Of a stretch of 64,000 nucleotides of DNA, positions 17,537-28,028 are shown piece after piece (positions within the stretch are counted from its first letter, which is position 1; each line of letters starts with the position of its first letter). Below the pieces are notes generated by a model. The model searched no databases. It was not told the DNA's origin and worked only from the letters and a program-made list of their open reading frames with translations. The stretch comes from CATOSP01 sp965237775. GTDB taxonomy: Bacteria; Chloroflexota; Dehalococcoidia; Lucifugimonadales; UBA3495. The stretch lies in contig OZ250155.1 in the NCBI GenBank assembly GCA_965237775.1, positions 3,162,001 to 3,226,000 on the forward strand, read 5' to 3'. A program made the translations under genes and the position numbers.

Positions 17537-17579
17537 CGGTTATGCTCTCGGCCGGCTCCTCAGATTGCGGAGACCGACG

Positions 17580-20500
17580 TTAGACGCGCCTCACTCCCAG
17601 CACGACCTCCATCCCTTCGATCTTGGCCGTTTCGGTCTCCGCGCCCTCAACCGGCTCCCCATGAACTATCTCTTCGGTCAGGGTTTCCAGTTGAATGTAC
17701 GCGGCATGACGGGTCATCACGTTCCCCAACTCGTCCGGGCCCTGGTAATACGTAACGATCCTGTCGGTGAGGTCGAAGTTGGCGGTGCGGCGCATGTTCT
17801 GAATCCGGTGGACCAGCTCCCTCGCCAACCCCTCTTCGGCTAACTCCGGGGTGATGGTGGCGTCCACCGCCACCATATAGCCGCCCTCCATCATCACCCA
17901 ATAGTTGTCCACGGGTAGGGTTGCCTCCGTCTTCTCTCCAGACTCTTCCCGGGCCCGGTCGTACAGGCCCGAGTCTTCGGCCAGGGGCTGGAGACTCTTG
18001 ATGTTCAACTCCTCCAAGACTTGCGGGGTGATTAGCTCCAGGTAGCCCAGTTCATCGTCGGTCCGGGTCCGGACTATAACCTGGGACAACGGCTGACGCA
18101 CCTTGAGCCCTCCCCTGGAGCGCGCTCCGCGGCCCATGCTTGAGATCCGCATGGCCAACCTCGTGGCCTCCATCAAGGGTTCGTCGATGAGAGAGGCGTC
18201 CGCCACCGGGAAATTGGCCAGGTGAACACTGTCGGGAGCTTCAGGGTCGACGGCGCAAACCAGGTCCTGGTAGATCTCCTCTGACACGAAGGGCGCCAAG
18301 GGCGCCATTAGCTTGGCCACTGCAACCAGGCACGTGTGCAGCGTCACATAGGCCGAGAGCTTGTCCTGGTCGTTTTCGCTTTTCCAGAACCGCCTGCGGC
18401 TGCGCCGGACGTACCAGTTGGAAAGCTGGTCAATGAATTCCTGGAGCCGCCTTCCCGCGTTGGTAGGATCGTAGCCGTCCAAGTAGCCGTCTACCTGGCT
18501 GATTAGTGCGTTCAGCTCGGACAATACCCACCGGTCCAACTCATTCTCCGGCTTCCATCCGGCCGGGGCCTGATCGGGGGTGAACTGGTCGATGGAGGCG
18601 TAGTTGCTGAAGAAAGAGTGGACGTTCCACAGGGTCAATAACACACGGCGCAGGGTCTCGTTTACCAATCGGGCAGAGAAGCGGCGCGGCTCTCCGGGGT
18701 GAGACGCGGTGAACAGGTACCAGCGCAGGGCATCGGCTCCGTACTCGTCCAGCAAGGGCAGTGGCTCCACCACGTTGCCCACGCGCTTGCTCATCTTGTG
18801 CCCGCGTTCGTCCAGCACCAGACCAAGGCAGATGACATTCCGGTAGGAGGGCTCACCCTCCAGCAGGGTCGAAAGAGCGTGCAAGCTGTAGAACCATCCG
18901 CGGGTCTGGTCCACCGCCTCGCAGATATAGTCGGCGGGGAAACGCCCTTCCTCTCGCAACTTCTTCACGTCGTCCCGCGCCCCGACGTGCCACTGGGCGA
19001 AGGGCATCGCGCCGGAGTCGAACCACGCGTCCATCACCTCCGGGATTCGGCGCATCTCGCCTCCGCAATCGGCGGTTTTGCAAGTGAGCAGGACTTCGTC
19101 GACGAAGGGACGGTGCAGGTCCAGACCGTCAATCTTCCCTTCATGTTCCGGGGCCGCCATATCCTTCAGTTCCGCTACGCTGCCAATGCAGACCGAGTTG
19201 CTGCAGAGATCGCACTGCCAGATCGGAATGGGAGTCCCCCAATACCGCTCCCTGGAGATGGCCCAGTCCACGTTGTTGCGCAGCCACTCCCCGAACCGGC
19301 CTTCTTTGATGTAGTCGGGGTACCAGTTGATCGCGCTGTTCCCCTCAACCAGGTCGTTCTTATGCACCGAAGTGCGAATGTACCACGAACTCTTGGCGTA
19401 GTAGAGGAGAGGCGTGTCGCAGCGCCAGCAGAAGGGGTAGGTATGCCGGTAGACATCCCTGTGATACAGCAAGCCGCGGTCCTTGAGGTCCGCCATGATC
19501 TCGCCGTCGGCGTCTTTGACGAACTTCCCGGCGAACGGGTAATCCCCCGTCACGTTGCCAAGAAGGTCTACGGGCTGGACGAAGGGCAGCTCCTTTTCCC
19601 TCCCCAGGGTCAAGTCCTCGTCACCGAAGGCCGGGGCGATATGGACAATGCCAGTGCCGTCGTCCATAGACACGAAGTCCGCGGCTACCACCCGAGGTTG
19701 GAACTCGGTGGTGGCTTCCAACTCCGGAGTTGCCCCGTTCGTCCCGTGGCGGACGAACCTGCGCACGTCACTGGAATAATCCGACGGGTTGTACAGGGGC
19801 TGATACTCGATGCCAACAAGGTCGGAGCCCTTGACCGTTGTCACGGTCCGATATTCGTGTCGGACTGCTGATTCGAGCAACGCCGAGGCTAGGACAAGGC
19901 GATGGGTATCCTCGTCTCCCTCTAACTCGATTACCGAATATTCGGCGTCCTCGTCTACCGCCAGAGCGGTGTTCCCTGGCAGCGTCCACGGAGTCGTGGT
20001 CCATGCCAAAAGATAAGCCGGAACGCCTGGCTCCTGAGCCCAGTCCATGCCGGCTTTGGAAGCCGGGACCGATTGGACTAGGAACTTGATGAACACCGAT
20101 GGGTCGGGAGTGTTTTCCCGGTACCCCAGGGCTACCTCGTGGGAACTAAGGCTCGTGACGCAACGAGGGCAATGGGGCGTACCGCGCAGGTCTTGGTACA
20201 AAAGCCCCTTGTCCCAAAGCTCCTTGAGAATCCACCAGCCGGTTTCGATGTAATCGTTGTGCAGAGTGACGTACGGGTCATCCATGTCCACCCAGAACGC
20301 AATCCGGTCAGTCATGGTCTCCCATTCCTTCAGGTAGTGGAAGACGCTTTCCTTGCACTTCTGGTTGAACCGCTCGATCCCGTACTCTTCGATCTCCCGC
20401 TTGGTGGATAGCCCAAGCTGCTTCTCCACCTCCAGCTCGACAGGCAAGCCGTGGGTATCCCACCCCCCCTTGCGCAGGCAACGGTAGCCCTTCATGGTGC

Positions 20501-20714
20501 GGTGGCGGCAAATCACGTCCTTGAAGACCCGGGCCAGCACATGGTGGATGCCAGGGTTGCCGTTGGCGGTCGGCGGCCCCTCGAAGAGCATGAACAGCGG
20601 GCCGTCCTCCCGCTCGGTGGCGGTGCGGTGGAAAACATCCTTGTCCTTCCAGTACTGGAGGATGTTGGACTCCAGGGCGGGAAAGCTGACGCGGCTAGAT
20701 ACCGGACTAAACAT
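17580..20714 (-). CDS. ileS: Isoleucyl-tRNA synthetase, type II (eukaryote-like)
   Basis: Charges tRNA-Ile. 1044 residues, in the long type-II range. Class I signatures are PTANGNPGIHHVLAR (HIGH-type) and GHKMSKRVGN (KMSKS-type). The connective editing domain includes YLLAWTTTPWTLPGNTAL and SMDDGTGIVHIAPAFG. The ATG at 20714 was chosen because the protein then starts at the conserved FSPVSSRVSFPALE; the frame continues to 20774. No T-box leader fits in the 81 bases upstream. Downstream end of a minus-strand operon with Uma2, thiD, HEPN and GYD genes. Type II IleRS enzymes are typically mupirocin-insensitive (family knowledge). Confidence 0.95.
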   Translation of the reverse strand: MFSPVSSRVSFPALESNILQYWKDKDVFHRTATEREDGPLFMLFEGPPTANGNPGIHHVLARVFKDVICRHRTMKGYRCLRKGGWDTHGLPVELEVEKQLGLSTKREIEEYGIERFNQKCKESVFHYLKEWETMTDRIAFWVDMDDPYVTLHNDYIETGWWILKELWDKGLLYQDLRGTPHCPRCVTSLSSHEVALGYRENTPDPSVFIKFLVQSVPASKAGMDWAQEPGVPAYLLAWTTTPWTLPGNTALAVDEDAEYSVIELEGDEDTHRLVLASALLESAVRHEYRTVTTVKGSDLVGIEYQPLYNPSDYSSDVRRFVRHGTNGATPELEATTEFQPRVVAADFVSMDDGTGIVHIAPAFGDEDLTLGREKELPFVQPVDLLGNVTGDYPFAGKFVKDADGEIMADLKDRGLLYHRDVYRHTYPFCWRCDTPLLYYAKSSWYIRTSVHKNDLVEGNSAINWYPDYIKEGRFGEWLRNNVDWAISRERYWGTPIPIWQCDLCSNSVCIGSVAELKDMAAPEHEGKIDGLDLHRPFVDEVLLTCKTADCGGEMRRIPEVMDAWFDSGAMPFAQWHVGARDDVKKLREEGRFPADYICEAVDQTRGWFYSLHALSTLLEGEPSYRNVICLGLVLDERGHKMSKRVGNVVEPLPLLDEYGADALRWYLFTASHPGEPRRFSARLVNETLRRVLLTLWNVHSFFSNYASIDQFTPDQAPAGWKPENELDRWVLSELNALISQVDGYLDGYDPTNAGRRLQEFIDQLSNWYVRRSRRRFWKSENDQDKLSAYVTLHTCLVAVAKLMAPLAPFVSEEIYQDLVCAVDPEAPDSVHLANFPVADASLIDEPLMEATRLAMRISSMGRGARSRGGLKVRQPLSQVIVRTRTDDELGYLELITPQVLEELNIKSLQPLAEDSGLYDRAREESGEKTEATLPVDNYWVMMEGGYMVAVDATITPELAEEGLARELVHRIQNMRRTANFDLTDRIVTYYQGPDELGNVMTRHAAYIQLETLTEEIVHGEPVEGAETETAKIEGMEVVLGVRRV

Positions 20715-20795
20715 AGGTGGTGTACCTCTAGGGATCTTGGCGCCCGCCTGCAGGCTGGGGCCGGATATTGTCAACTATTATATCGCCTTGCGATT

Positions 20796-21350
20796 CTACT
20801 CGAAAACTTCCGCGACCGGCATGGAGAAGCCCGGAAGGACGGGGCTGCCATCGAGGGTGTCTTCTTCAGTGAGAATGACCCGCGGTGATCCGTTCTGGTA
20901 AACGGAAAGAGTCCGTGTTTCAGGATCTACCACCCAGACGAGAGTCACCCCGTGAAATAGCCACATATACGCCTTATCATGAACGCTGTCCCGACTGTCG
21001 CTCGGGGAAACTATCTCCACGACCAACTCGGGCACTACCTCTGAGTATCCCCTAACCCTCACGTCGAGAGGCATCCGCTCGGCGGAGATGAACGCGATGT
21101 CGGGCTCTCGCACGGTATCGGGCTCCCGCTCCAGCCGTATCCCGGCATCGGAGGCGACCAGAGTGCCAAGATTTCTGGGCCGGACGAAAGACCGTAATTC
21201 AGAACTAAAATTTATTACTATCTTGCCATGCTCGACTCCCGCAGACACCTTCTCGCAAAACACTCCCTGGATCAACTCACCTCTTACCCCTTCGCTGTAC
21301 AAACGGAGCAGGTCATCGGCGGTCAGCAGTTTTTTCTTTGCCGTCGCCAT
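20796..21350 (-). CDS. Uma2-family (DUF820) putative restriction-endonuclease-fold protein
   Basis: 184 residues with the Uma2 layout: LTADDLLRLYSEGVRGELIQGV, PDTVREPDIAFISAERMP, then LVVEIVSPSDSRDSVHDKAYMW. The last holds the D-(E/V)-x-K-like core of the PD-(D/E)XK nuclease fold: ExxSPSDS...K. Function is unknown in nearly all members, which are common in Cyanobacteria and Chloroflexota. Its ATG shares a base with the thiD stop (TGATG), so it is translationally coupled to thiD. Confidence 0.88.
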   Translation of the reverse strand: MATAKKKLLTADDLLRLYSEGVRGELIQGVFCEKVSAGVEHGKIVINFSSELRSFVRPRNLGTLVASDAGIRLEREPDTVREPDIAFISAERMPLDVRVRGYSEVVPELVVEIVSPSDSRDSVHDKAYMWLFHGVTLVWVVDPETRTLSVYQNGSPRVILTEEDTLDGSPVLPGFSMPVAEVFE

Positions 21351-22156
21351 CAGCTATCACGCCACAATTCATAGAAATGATTCAGGGGTCCATGTCCACG
21401 ACCAATAGGAAACGAGGCCCGTATTGCCTCGGTCACATATTCCTTAGCCTGCGCCACGGCATCCTCGACCGTCTTCCCTTGGGCCAGACCCGCCGCGACC
21501 GCGGAAGCGAAGGTGCAGCCGGTCCCGTGCGTGTTGACCGTATCGATCCGGGGGGCGGTGAACTCTCGAAATTCGGACCCGTCGTACAGCACGTCAACCG
21601 CGGGACCTTCCCGGTGTCCCCCCTTTACCACCACTGAGCGCGCTCCCATGCCCATGATCCGCCGGGCAGCCTCCCGTACATCATGGTCAGTCTCTATCGC
21701 CATACCAGTCAAGGCTTCAGCCTCAGGGATATTTGGCGTGACCACCGCCGCCAACGGGACCAGCTTGGTGCAGACAGCGTTCACGGCGTCATCCCGTAGG
21801 AGAGCGTCGCCGCTCTTGGCGACCATCACCGGGTCAACCACCAACGATCGGATTCCGTGCTTCGCCACTTGTTCGGCAACGACCTCGACGATCTCCTGGC
21901 TGGAGAGCATCCCGGTCTTGACCGCATCCGCGCCGATATCACTCATAACCGCATCCATCTGAGCCACGATCATATCGGTGGGTATCTCGTGGACGCCGGA
22001 GACCCCGACCGTGTTTTGGGCCGTTATGGCGGTCAGAGTTACCGTCCCATACACACCCAGGGCCGCGAAGGTCTTGAGGTCCGCCTGAATGCCCGCGCCG
22101 CCCCCGGAATCGGACCCGGCGATGGTCATGGCCTTGGGAACGTTAACTACAGGCAT
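21350..22156 (-). CDS. thiD: Hydroxymethylpyrimidine/phosphomethylpyrimidine kinase
   Basis: Ribokinase-fold enzyme phosphorylating HMP-P to HMP-PP for thiamine synthesis. 268 residues. It has AMTIAGSDSGGGAGIQADLK (substrate and anion site), the VDPVMVAKSG stretch, PNIPEAEALTG, and the catalytic-base region NTHGTGCTFASAVAAGLA. The ATG at 22156 lies six bases after GGAG, overlaps the stop of the upstream HEPN-like gene (TGATG), and is preferred to a GTG one codon earlier. thiC is nearby at 23085 but separately controlled by a TPP riboswitch. Confidence 0.95.
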   Translation of the reverse strand: MPVVNVPKAMTIAGSDSGGGAGIQADLKTFAALGVYGTVTLTAITAQNTVGVSGVHEIPTDMIVAQMDAVMSDIGADAVKTGMLSSQEIVEVVAEQVAKHGIRSLVVDPVMVAKSGDALLRDDAVNAVCTKLVPLAAVVTPNIPEAEALTGMAIETDHDVREAARRIMGMGARSVVVKGGHREGPAVDVLYDGSEFREFTAPRIDTVNTHGTGCTFASAVAAGLAQGKTVEDAVAQAKEYVTEAIRASFPIGRGHGPLNHFYELWRDS

Positions 22157-22554
22157 CACAAGCTCCTATAGGCCGCTACGTTGTCGATGAACTGCTCCAG
22201 GTCATCCAGCCGTGCTGGCATCTCATCGAATTCAACGATCCCCTCATAATATCCATCGATGTGAAATGTTTGCCGCATGTCTACGTACGCGGTCCTCATC
22301 TCTCGTTCCATGTGCGTTCCGACCAGATATCGCCTTCCTCGATCTGTTTCAGGCAATTCCGACTCCGGGACACCTCGTGCGACGAAGAAGGCATTGACCG
22401 CGTCAAGAGCCGCCAGCCAGCCCTTCCCGCAGGCGTTTCTCAAGCCAATTACGGCGGCTCCTCCCCGCGCCTCTTCCGCGCGGGCAAATTCCTCGCGCGC
22501 CGCCTCCAGCAGGTCGCGCGCGCGGTCTATCCGGCTATCTATTGGTGCTACCAC
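22156..22554 (-). CDS. HEPN-like/DUF5618-type small helical protein
   Basis: 132 residues, predicted all-helical: an N-terminal charged helix (DLLEAAREEFARAEEARGG), then GLRNACGKGWLAALDAVNAFFVARGV and a C-terminal helical pair. This pattern resembles DUF5618/HEPN-domain proteins, but the canonical RNase motif Rx4-6H is not clear. GTG start with AGGG upstream; its stop overlaps the thiD start. Function unknown; family call moderate. Confidence 0.6.
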   Translation of the reverse strand: MVAPIDSRIDRARDLLEAAREEFARAEEARGGAAVIGLRNACGKGWLAALDAVNAFFVARGVPESELPETDRGRRYLVGTHMEREMRTAYVDMRQTFHIDGYYEGIVEFDEMPARLDDLEQFIDNVAAYRSL

Positions 22555-22566
22555 GATCCCTCGCGA

Positions 22567-22896
22567 TTAGTTCGGGGTCAGCCTGACGCTTTCGGGTTCA
22601 TCCACGGGGATATAGGGGTCTTGGTCCCCGAGGAACCCTATGGCTATGGCCGGCAGGGTCTCTATGTGGAGCCCGGTCCTCACACCGATTTCGACCGACA
22701 TCCTGGCCACGGCCTCGTTGTCAACCGCATCGACCATTATCACGTAGTCGTACCGTCCCAAGACAGCGTAGCGGCCTAAGATCGTCGCTTCCTCGATGTC
22801 AATGGAGTTGGTGGCCTTCAACAGCAAGTCCGGGTCCTGGTGAGCCAATCTCTGGCCCTCGGTCGAAAGGGTCCCCAACAGGAAATACAATGACAT
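22567..22896 (-). CDS. GYD domain-containing protein
   Basis: 109-residue ferredoxin-like small domain. Features are LYFLLGTLSTEGQRL, a central LGRYDYVIMVDAVDNEAVARM carrying the name-giving G(R)YD, and a C-terminal RTGLHIETLPAIAI strand. The biochemical role of GYD proteins is unknown. The ATG at 22896 follows GGAG; an in-frame ATG seven codons upstream is less well placed. First gene of the run GYD-HEPN-thiD-Uma2-ileS. Confidence 0.82.
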   Translation of the reverse strand: MSLYFLLGTLSTEGQRLAHQDPDLLLKATNSIDIEEATILGRYAVLGRYDYVIMVDAVDNEAVARMSVEIGVRTGLHIETLPAIAIGFLGDQDPYIPVDEPESVRLTPN

Positions 22897-23084
22897 GTGC
22901 CCGCTCCAACCTGACAATCTAGGAGATGCTACCGATTGAGTATACCACTGCGCATACCCCCTAAATGCGCAGAAGAGCCGGACCCCTGCGGCTGTCTATT
23001 GCCTTCCCGCGTGAGTCCGGCTCCCTGATTCTTGAGCGATTATGGGCGGTGGCTCGGACGCCATCGCCACGTCTTTAAGACACT

Positions 23085-24848
<1,764 letters not shown>

Positions 24849-24859
24849 GGAACACCTCC

Positions 24860-24901
24860 AAAAATAGTTAAGGCCGCCAACGATAGGGGTTGGCGGCCTT
24901 A
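24860..24901 (-). terminator. Terminator in the thiC leader (riboswitch expression platform)
   Basis: On the minus strand a perfect 12-bp stem, TAAGGCCGCCAA / TTGGCGGCCTTA (24890-24901 with 24869-24880), with a 9-nt loop, is followed by AACTATTTTTGG. It lies between the TPP aptamer and the thiC ribosome site, so it probably stops transcription when TPP is bound. The U-run starts a few bases after the stem, so efficiency is uncertain. Confidence 0.8.
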
Positions 24902-24927
24902 GCCGGACCTACAATACGGCTGGCGTC

Positions 24928-25022
24928 GCTTCCCTACGCTGGCATTACCCAGATCAGGTTCGCAAGGGTCGGTGACAAGATCGGCCACCCTCTCAACCCG
25001 GCTTAACCGAGCTCCCCTACGG
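24928..25022 (-). promoter_or_regulatory. TPP (THI-box) riboswitch aptamer
   Basis: The minus strand holds the conserved TPP aptamer blocks in order: GTAGGGGAGCTCGG near the 5' side, TTGAGAGGGTGGCC, GACCCTTGCGAACCTGATCTGG, then GTAATGCCAGCGTAGGGAAG. It precedes thiC with a terminator in between and explains thiamine-responsive control of thiC. Confidence 0.95.
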
Positions 25023-25115
25023 GCCTTGGCGCCTGAATTGTTAAAACCGGAGAAAATCCTCCAGTTGCAGGCATTATAGGAGCCGTCCGCAACAAGTGTC
25101 AATTCGGGGTCCAGA

Positions 25116-28028
25116 CTACCGCTGCATCTCTGGGGAACCCAAGTCGGCGGTGGCAAGCAGTACGATATCGCTGGGAAGTCGGCGCTCGGTGCAATGCACC
25201 GCCAGCTCTTCGTCCGCGCACTGATCCAGAATGTTCAGCCGTTGGCGCCGATCGGTCGGAATAAGTGTGTCGGGTAGGCAGGTCGATTCTGCGGGAGCTC
25301 GCAGAATACTAGCGAAAAACTCCGGGCTCGAGGCTGGTCGGCCTAGTTCGGCTCCCAAAAAGACTGGAAGCAGGCTCTCCCATCGAGACGAACCCTGATC
25401 ATTCTGCCACCTCAGTTTATACAAAGCGATAGACCCTTGAAGTGGGCCCGCGATATGTGCGTATTCTCCTCGGAACTCGGGAGACTTAGCGTAATCTACC
25501 AAGTCGGCAAAAAACACACTGGCAAAGTCCATTGGAGCGATCCTGGAATTGCTCATTGCTATCTGACGGTCCGCAGTAACTCGCACCACCATTGCACGCC
25601 CTGGGAATTCCGAATATGCGCCTCTCAGACCGTCGGGCAACTCCAACTCTAAGACCCTCCCATTGTAGAGTCGGTCTCTAATTTTCACCCCCTTATACGG
25701 AAGTATTCCCTCTAGAAACGACAGTACATCCTCCTGCCCGAAAGTGTATAGAGCCGATGCCGCATCCGGATCATAGCTTTCTATTTGAGAAAACAGCATT
25801 TCTTGCTGCGATTTGGCCACTCTGGCTCGGGAGATGGCTTCTTCTATCTCACCTTCCGTGTGGCTAATGTCCATATTCCGGTTGTTCGCTAGGATCGTGG
25901 CCATATCAACACGTTCAAGTAGGTCTCCGACAATCTCCGTCTGCAAACCCTCCCGTTCGAATTCCGACCCCACGTCCGCCATGTCTCGTGCAATATTGTA
26001 AATCCGCTCCATCATCATGTTGAGGGCCTGACTGTCGAAACCGTCGTTGGCCATTAAATTGAACACCATTACCCTTTCTTCTTGTCCGTAACGGTAAAGC
26101 CGTCCTGCCCGCTGCACCAACCGTCTTGGATTCCAGGGCAAGTCGTAATTAACTAAAATGTGGCACCGTTGGTGCAGGTTTATACCCTCCCCACCGGCTT
26201 CAGTGGAGACCATGAACGTCCCTTTGTTGTTAAATTCGTCTACGCTCCTCCTCTTTTCGTTCAACGACATATCTCCGTTTATTTGCGTCACGACACAAGC
26301 CTGATAGCGATCTCGTAACGCCTCAACTATATAACTCTGCGTCGCGCGATACTCGGTGAAGACAAGTAGCCGCTCGCCGTTGTCATACAGCGGGTCCACG
26401 ATTTCCGACAGGAATTGTTTCAGCTTCAAGTCATCTCCCTTCACTTCATTCGATGTCTCAAGGAGTCCGACTATATACGCCTCTTCGTTGTGGAAGAACG
26501 GACTGGCGCCGGCACTGGCCGCAGCTACATCGTCCGAAACCTCTTCCAAATCATCCAAACCATCCGTCCCCTCCAAGAATGAGTCGGTGAAATCTTCCAG
26601 GAATTGATCTGACGCTGCGGGGGCTGCTCCAACGCCAGCAGAGCCCTTCAACCGAGCCATGCGGCGCTGCAATGCCAACTCGATTGCGGCTATGCTAGAG
26701 GCCGCTAGTTTTCGATATGTTGTCATGACGAATCCAACGGCCCGGCCAAGCGGCCCTCCAGCCGCGGATGCATCGTACCCGTGACGCAGATATTCACGCA
26801 GCTGCATGTCGAACATTCTGGCTGGTTCTGACAGCGGAGTCGCGATCAAGCGGGTATCCTGTCCTCGGAAAATGAACCGGCCATTCGCATCAGTGACGAG
26901 ACTCTTTCGATTCCGTAGGACGACTTCTCCCACAACGGAAGGTTCGGTGAACGCGTTCAGGAACCGCCGGTCCAGATCTGGCCGCAATAGCAGCAGAAGG
27001 TTCACAAATTGGTCGGTTCTACCTTGGTGCGGAGTCCCGGTCAAAAACAGGAGTGTGTCCGTCATCCCCTGCAACTGTTCAGCAAGTTGGTATCGTTGTG
27101 TAACACCCTGGCCGGTAATTTTGCTAAGGTGGTGGGCTTCGTCAAAAACTATTACGTCCCAGTCGCCCGATTCTCCGAATACATGGCTGTTGGCTTCAGT
27201 TTTTGCCTTGTCCACCGACACGATGACCTGGTCAAAGCTCATCCAATGGGATGGCTGATTGACATTGAAATCCACGCCATATATTCGAAAGTCTTCGTTG
27301 AACTTGTACCGCATTTCGTCCTGCCATTGGCGTACCACACCGGCCGGGCACACAACTAGCACCCTCCGCAGATGCCTCCGACGTTTCATGGCCGCCAACA
27401 GCAGACCTACTTCGATCGTTTTGCCCAAACCCACGTCATCGGCAATCAGCCAATTCGACTGGTCTGACGTCATGATCCGGTGAACGAGGTCAATCTGGTG
27501 TGGCAACGGGTCTACGTCTAATCGATCTAGCGATCCGGTTACCTGGTTCCATGACTCAAGCGCGTAGGCCAGAACTTTCAGGCGAAACCTTTCGCCGCTA
27601 TCAGAATCAGCCGTTTCGGCGCGCTCGTACCTAATCCGTGCATCCCTGAGCCGGACTAAGTTTTCATACGGAAGCCAGCGACTCTCACCAGTGGTGTGCA
27701 GTTGGGCCAGTACCATGTCCCGCCCAGCCAAAGACCGAGTCGCTCTCACCGTCCCGGTCCCCAGTGTCTTGCGAATGTTCGATCGTGGCCTGTCTTGTAC
27801 TACATGCCCGATTCTGAAACCGTTGCGCAATTCTGAGACTGGATGACATTCAGAACCGGAATCTGAACCCCAACGAACCTCAACTGAGGATTCACCACCC
27901 ATGGACCTCTGTCCAATGACTACGCCTAACGAGTCTTTGTCGGCATGAGATACGAAGCACCCTATCACTGGGACTGGAGTCTTGTCTGGCTCTACTCGTG
28001 ACATTCCGGCAGCTCCACAATTCCACAT
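25116..28028 (-). CDS. RapA/SNF2-family helicase of a two-gene cassette
   Basis: 970 residues. About 120 N-terminal residues look like paired Tudor/SH3-like barrels as in RapA (CFVSHADKDSLGVVIGQ; LGTGTVRATRSLAGRD). Then a SNF2 ATPase core: DDVGLGKTIEVGLLLA (I), VIVFDEAHHLS (II), LFLTGTPHQGR (III), VSTEAGGEGINLH (V), QRAGRLYRYGQEE (VI). About 270 C-terminal residues are unrecognised. The ATG at 28028 shares a base with the stop of the upstream gene (TGATG). Base composition is visibly lower in G+C than flanking genes. SNF2 proteins of this kind occur in DISARM (DrmD) and other defence islands; no methyltransferase, DrmA/B or nuclease is present here. Confidence 0.85.
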   Translation of the reverse strand: MWNCGAAGMSRVEPDKTPVPVIGCFVSHADKDSLGVVIGQRSMGGESSVEVRWGSDSGSECHPVSELRNGFRIGHVVQDRPRSNIRKTLGTGTVRATRSLAGRDMVLAQLHTTGESRWLPYENLVRLRDARIRYERAETADSDSGERFRLKVLAYALESWNQVTGSLDRLDVDPLPHQIDLVHRIMTSDQSNWLIADDVGLGKTIEVGLLLAAMKRRRHLRRVLVVCPAGVVRQWQDEMRYKFNEDFRIYGVDFNVNQPSHWMSFDQVIVSVDKAKTEANSHVFGESGDWDVIVFDEAHHLSKITGQGVTQRYQLAEQLQGMTDTLLFLTGTPHQGRTDQFVNLLLLLRPDLDRRFLNAFTEPSVVGEVVLRNRKSLVTDANGRFIFRGQDTRLIATPLSEPARMFDMQLREYLRHGYDASAAGGPLGRAVGFVMTTYRKLAASSIAAIELALQRRMARLKGSAGVGAAPAASDQFLEDFTDSFLEGTDGLDDLEEVSDDVAAASAGASPFFHNEEAYIVGLLETSNEVKGDDLKLKQFLSEIVDPLYDNGERLLVFTEYRATQSYIVEALRDRYQACVVTQINGDMSLNEKRRSVDEFNNKGTFMVSTEAGGEGINLHQRCHILVNYDLPWNPRRLVQRAGRLYRYGQEERVMVFNLMANDGFDSQALNMMMERIYNIARDMADVGSEFEREGLQTEIVGDLLERVDMATILANNRNMDISHTEGEIEEAISRARVAKSQQEMLFSQIESYDPDAASALYTFGQEDVLSFLEGILPYKGVKIRDRLYNGRVLELELPDGLRGAYSEFPGRAMVVRVTADRQIAMSNSRIAPMDFASVFFADLVDYAKSPEFRGEYAHIAGPLQGSIALYKLRWQNDQGSSRWESLLPVFLGAELGRPASSPEFFASILRAPAESTCLPDTLIPTDRRQRLNILDQCADEELAVHCTERRLPSDIVLLATADLGSPEMQR

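Noticed and set aside
18699..19871. 390-residue open frame on the plus strand
   Set aside because: Antisense to ileS; codon-shadow of a high-GC gene with no domain and no ribosome site.
20715..20795. T-box leader for ileS
   Set aside because: The gap is too short and has no T-box sequence or terminator.
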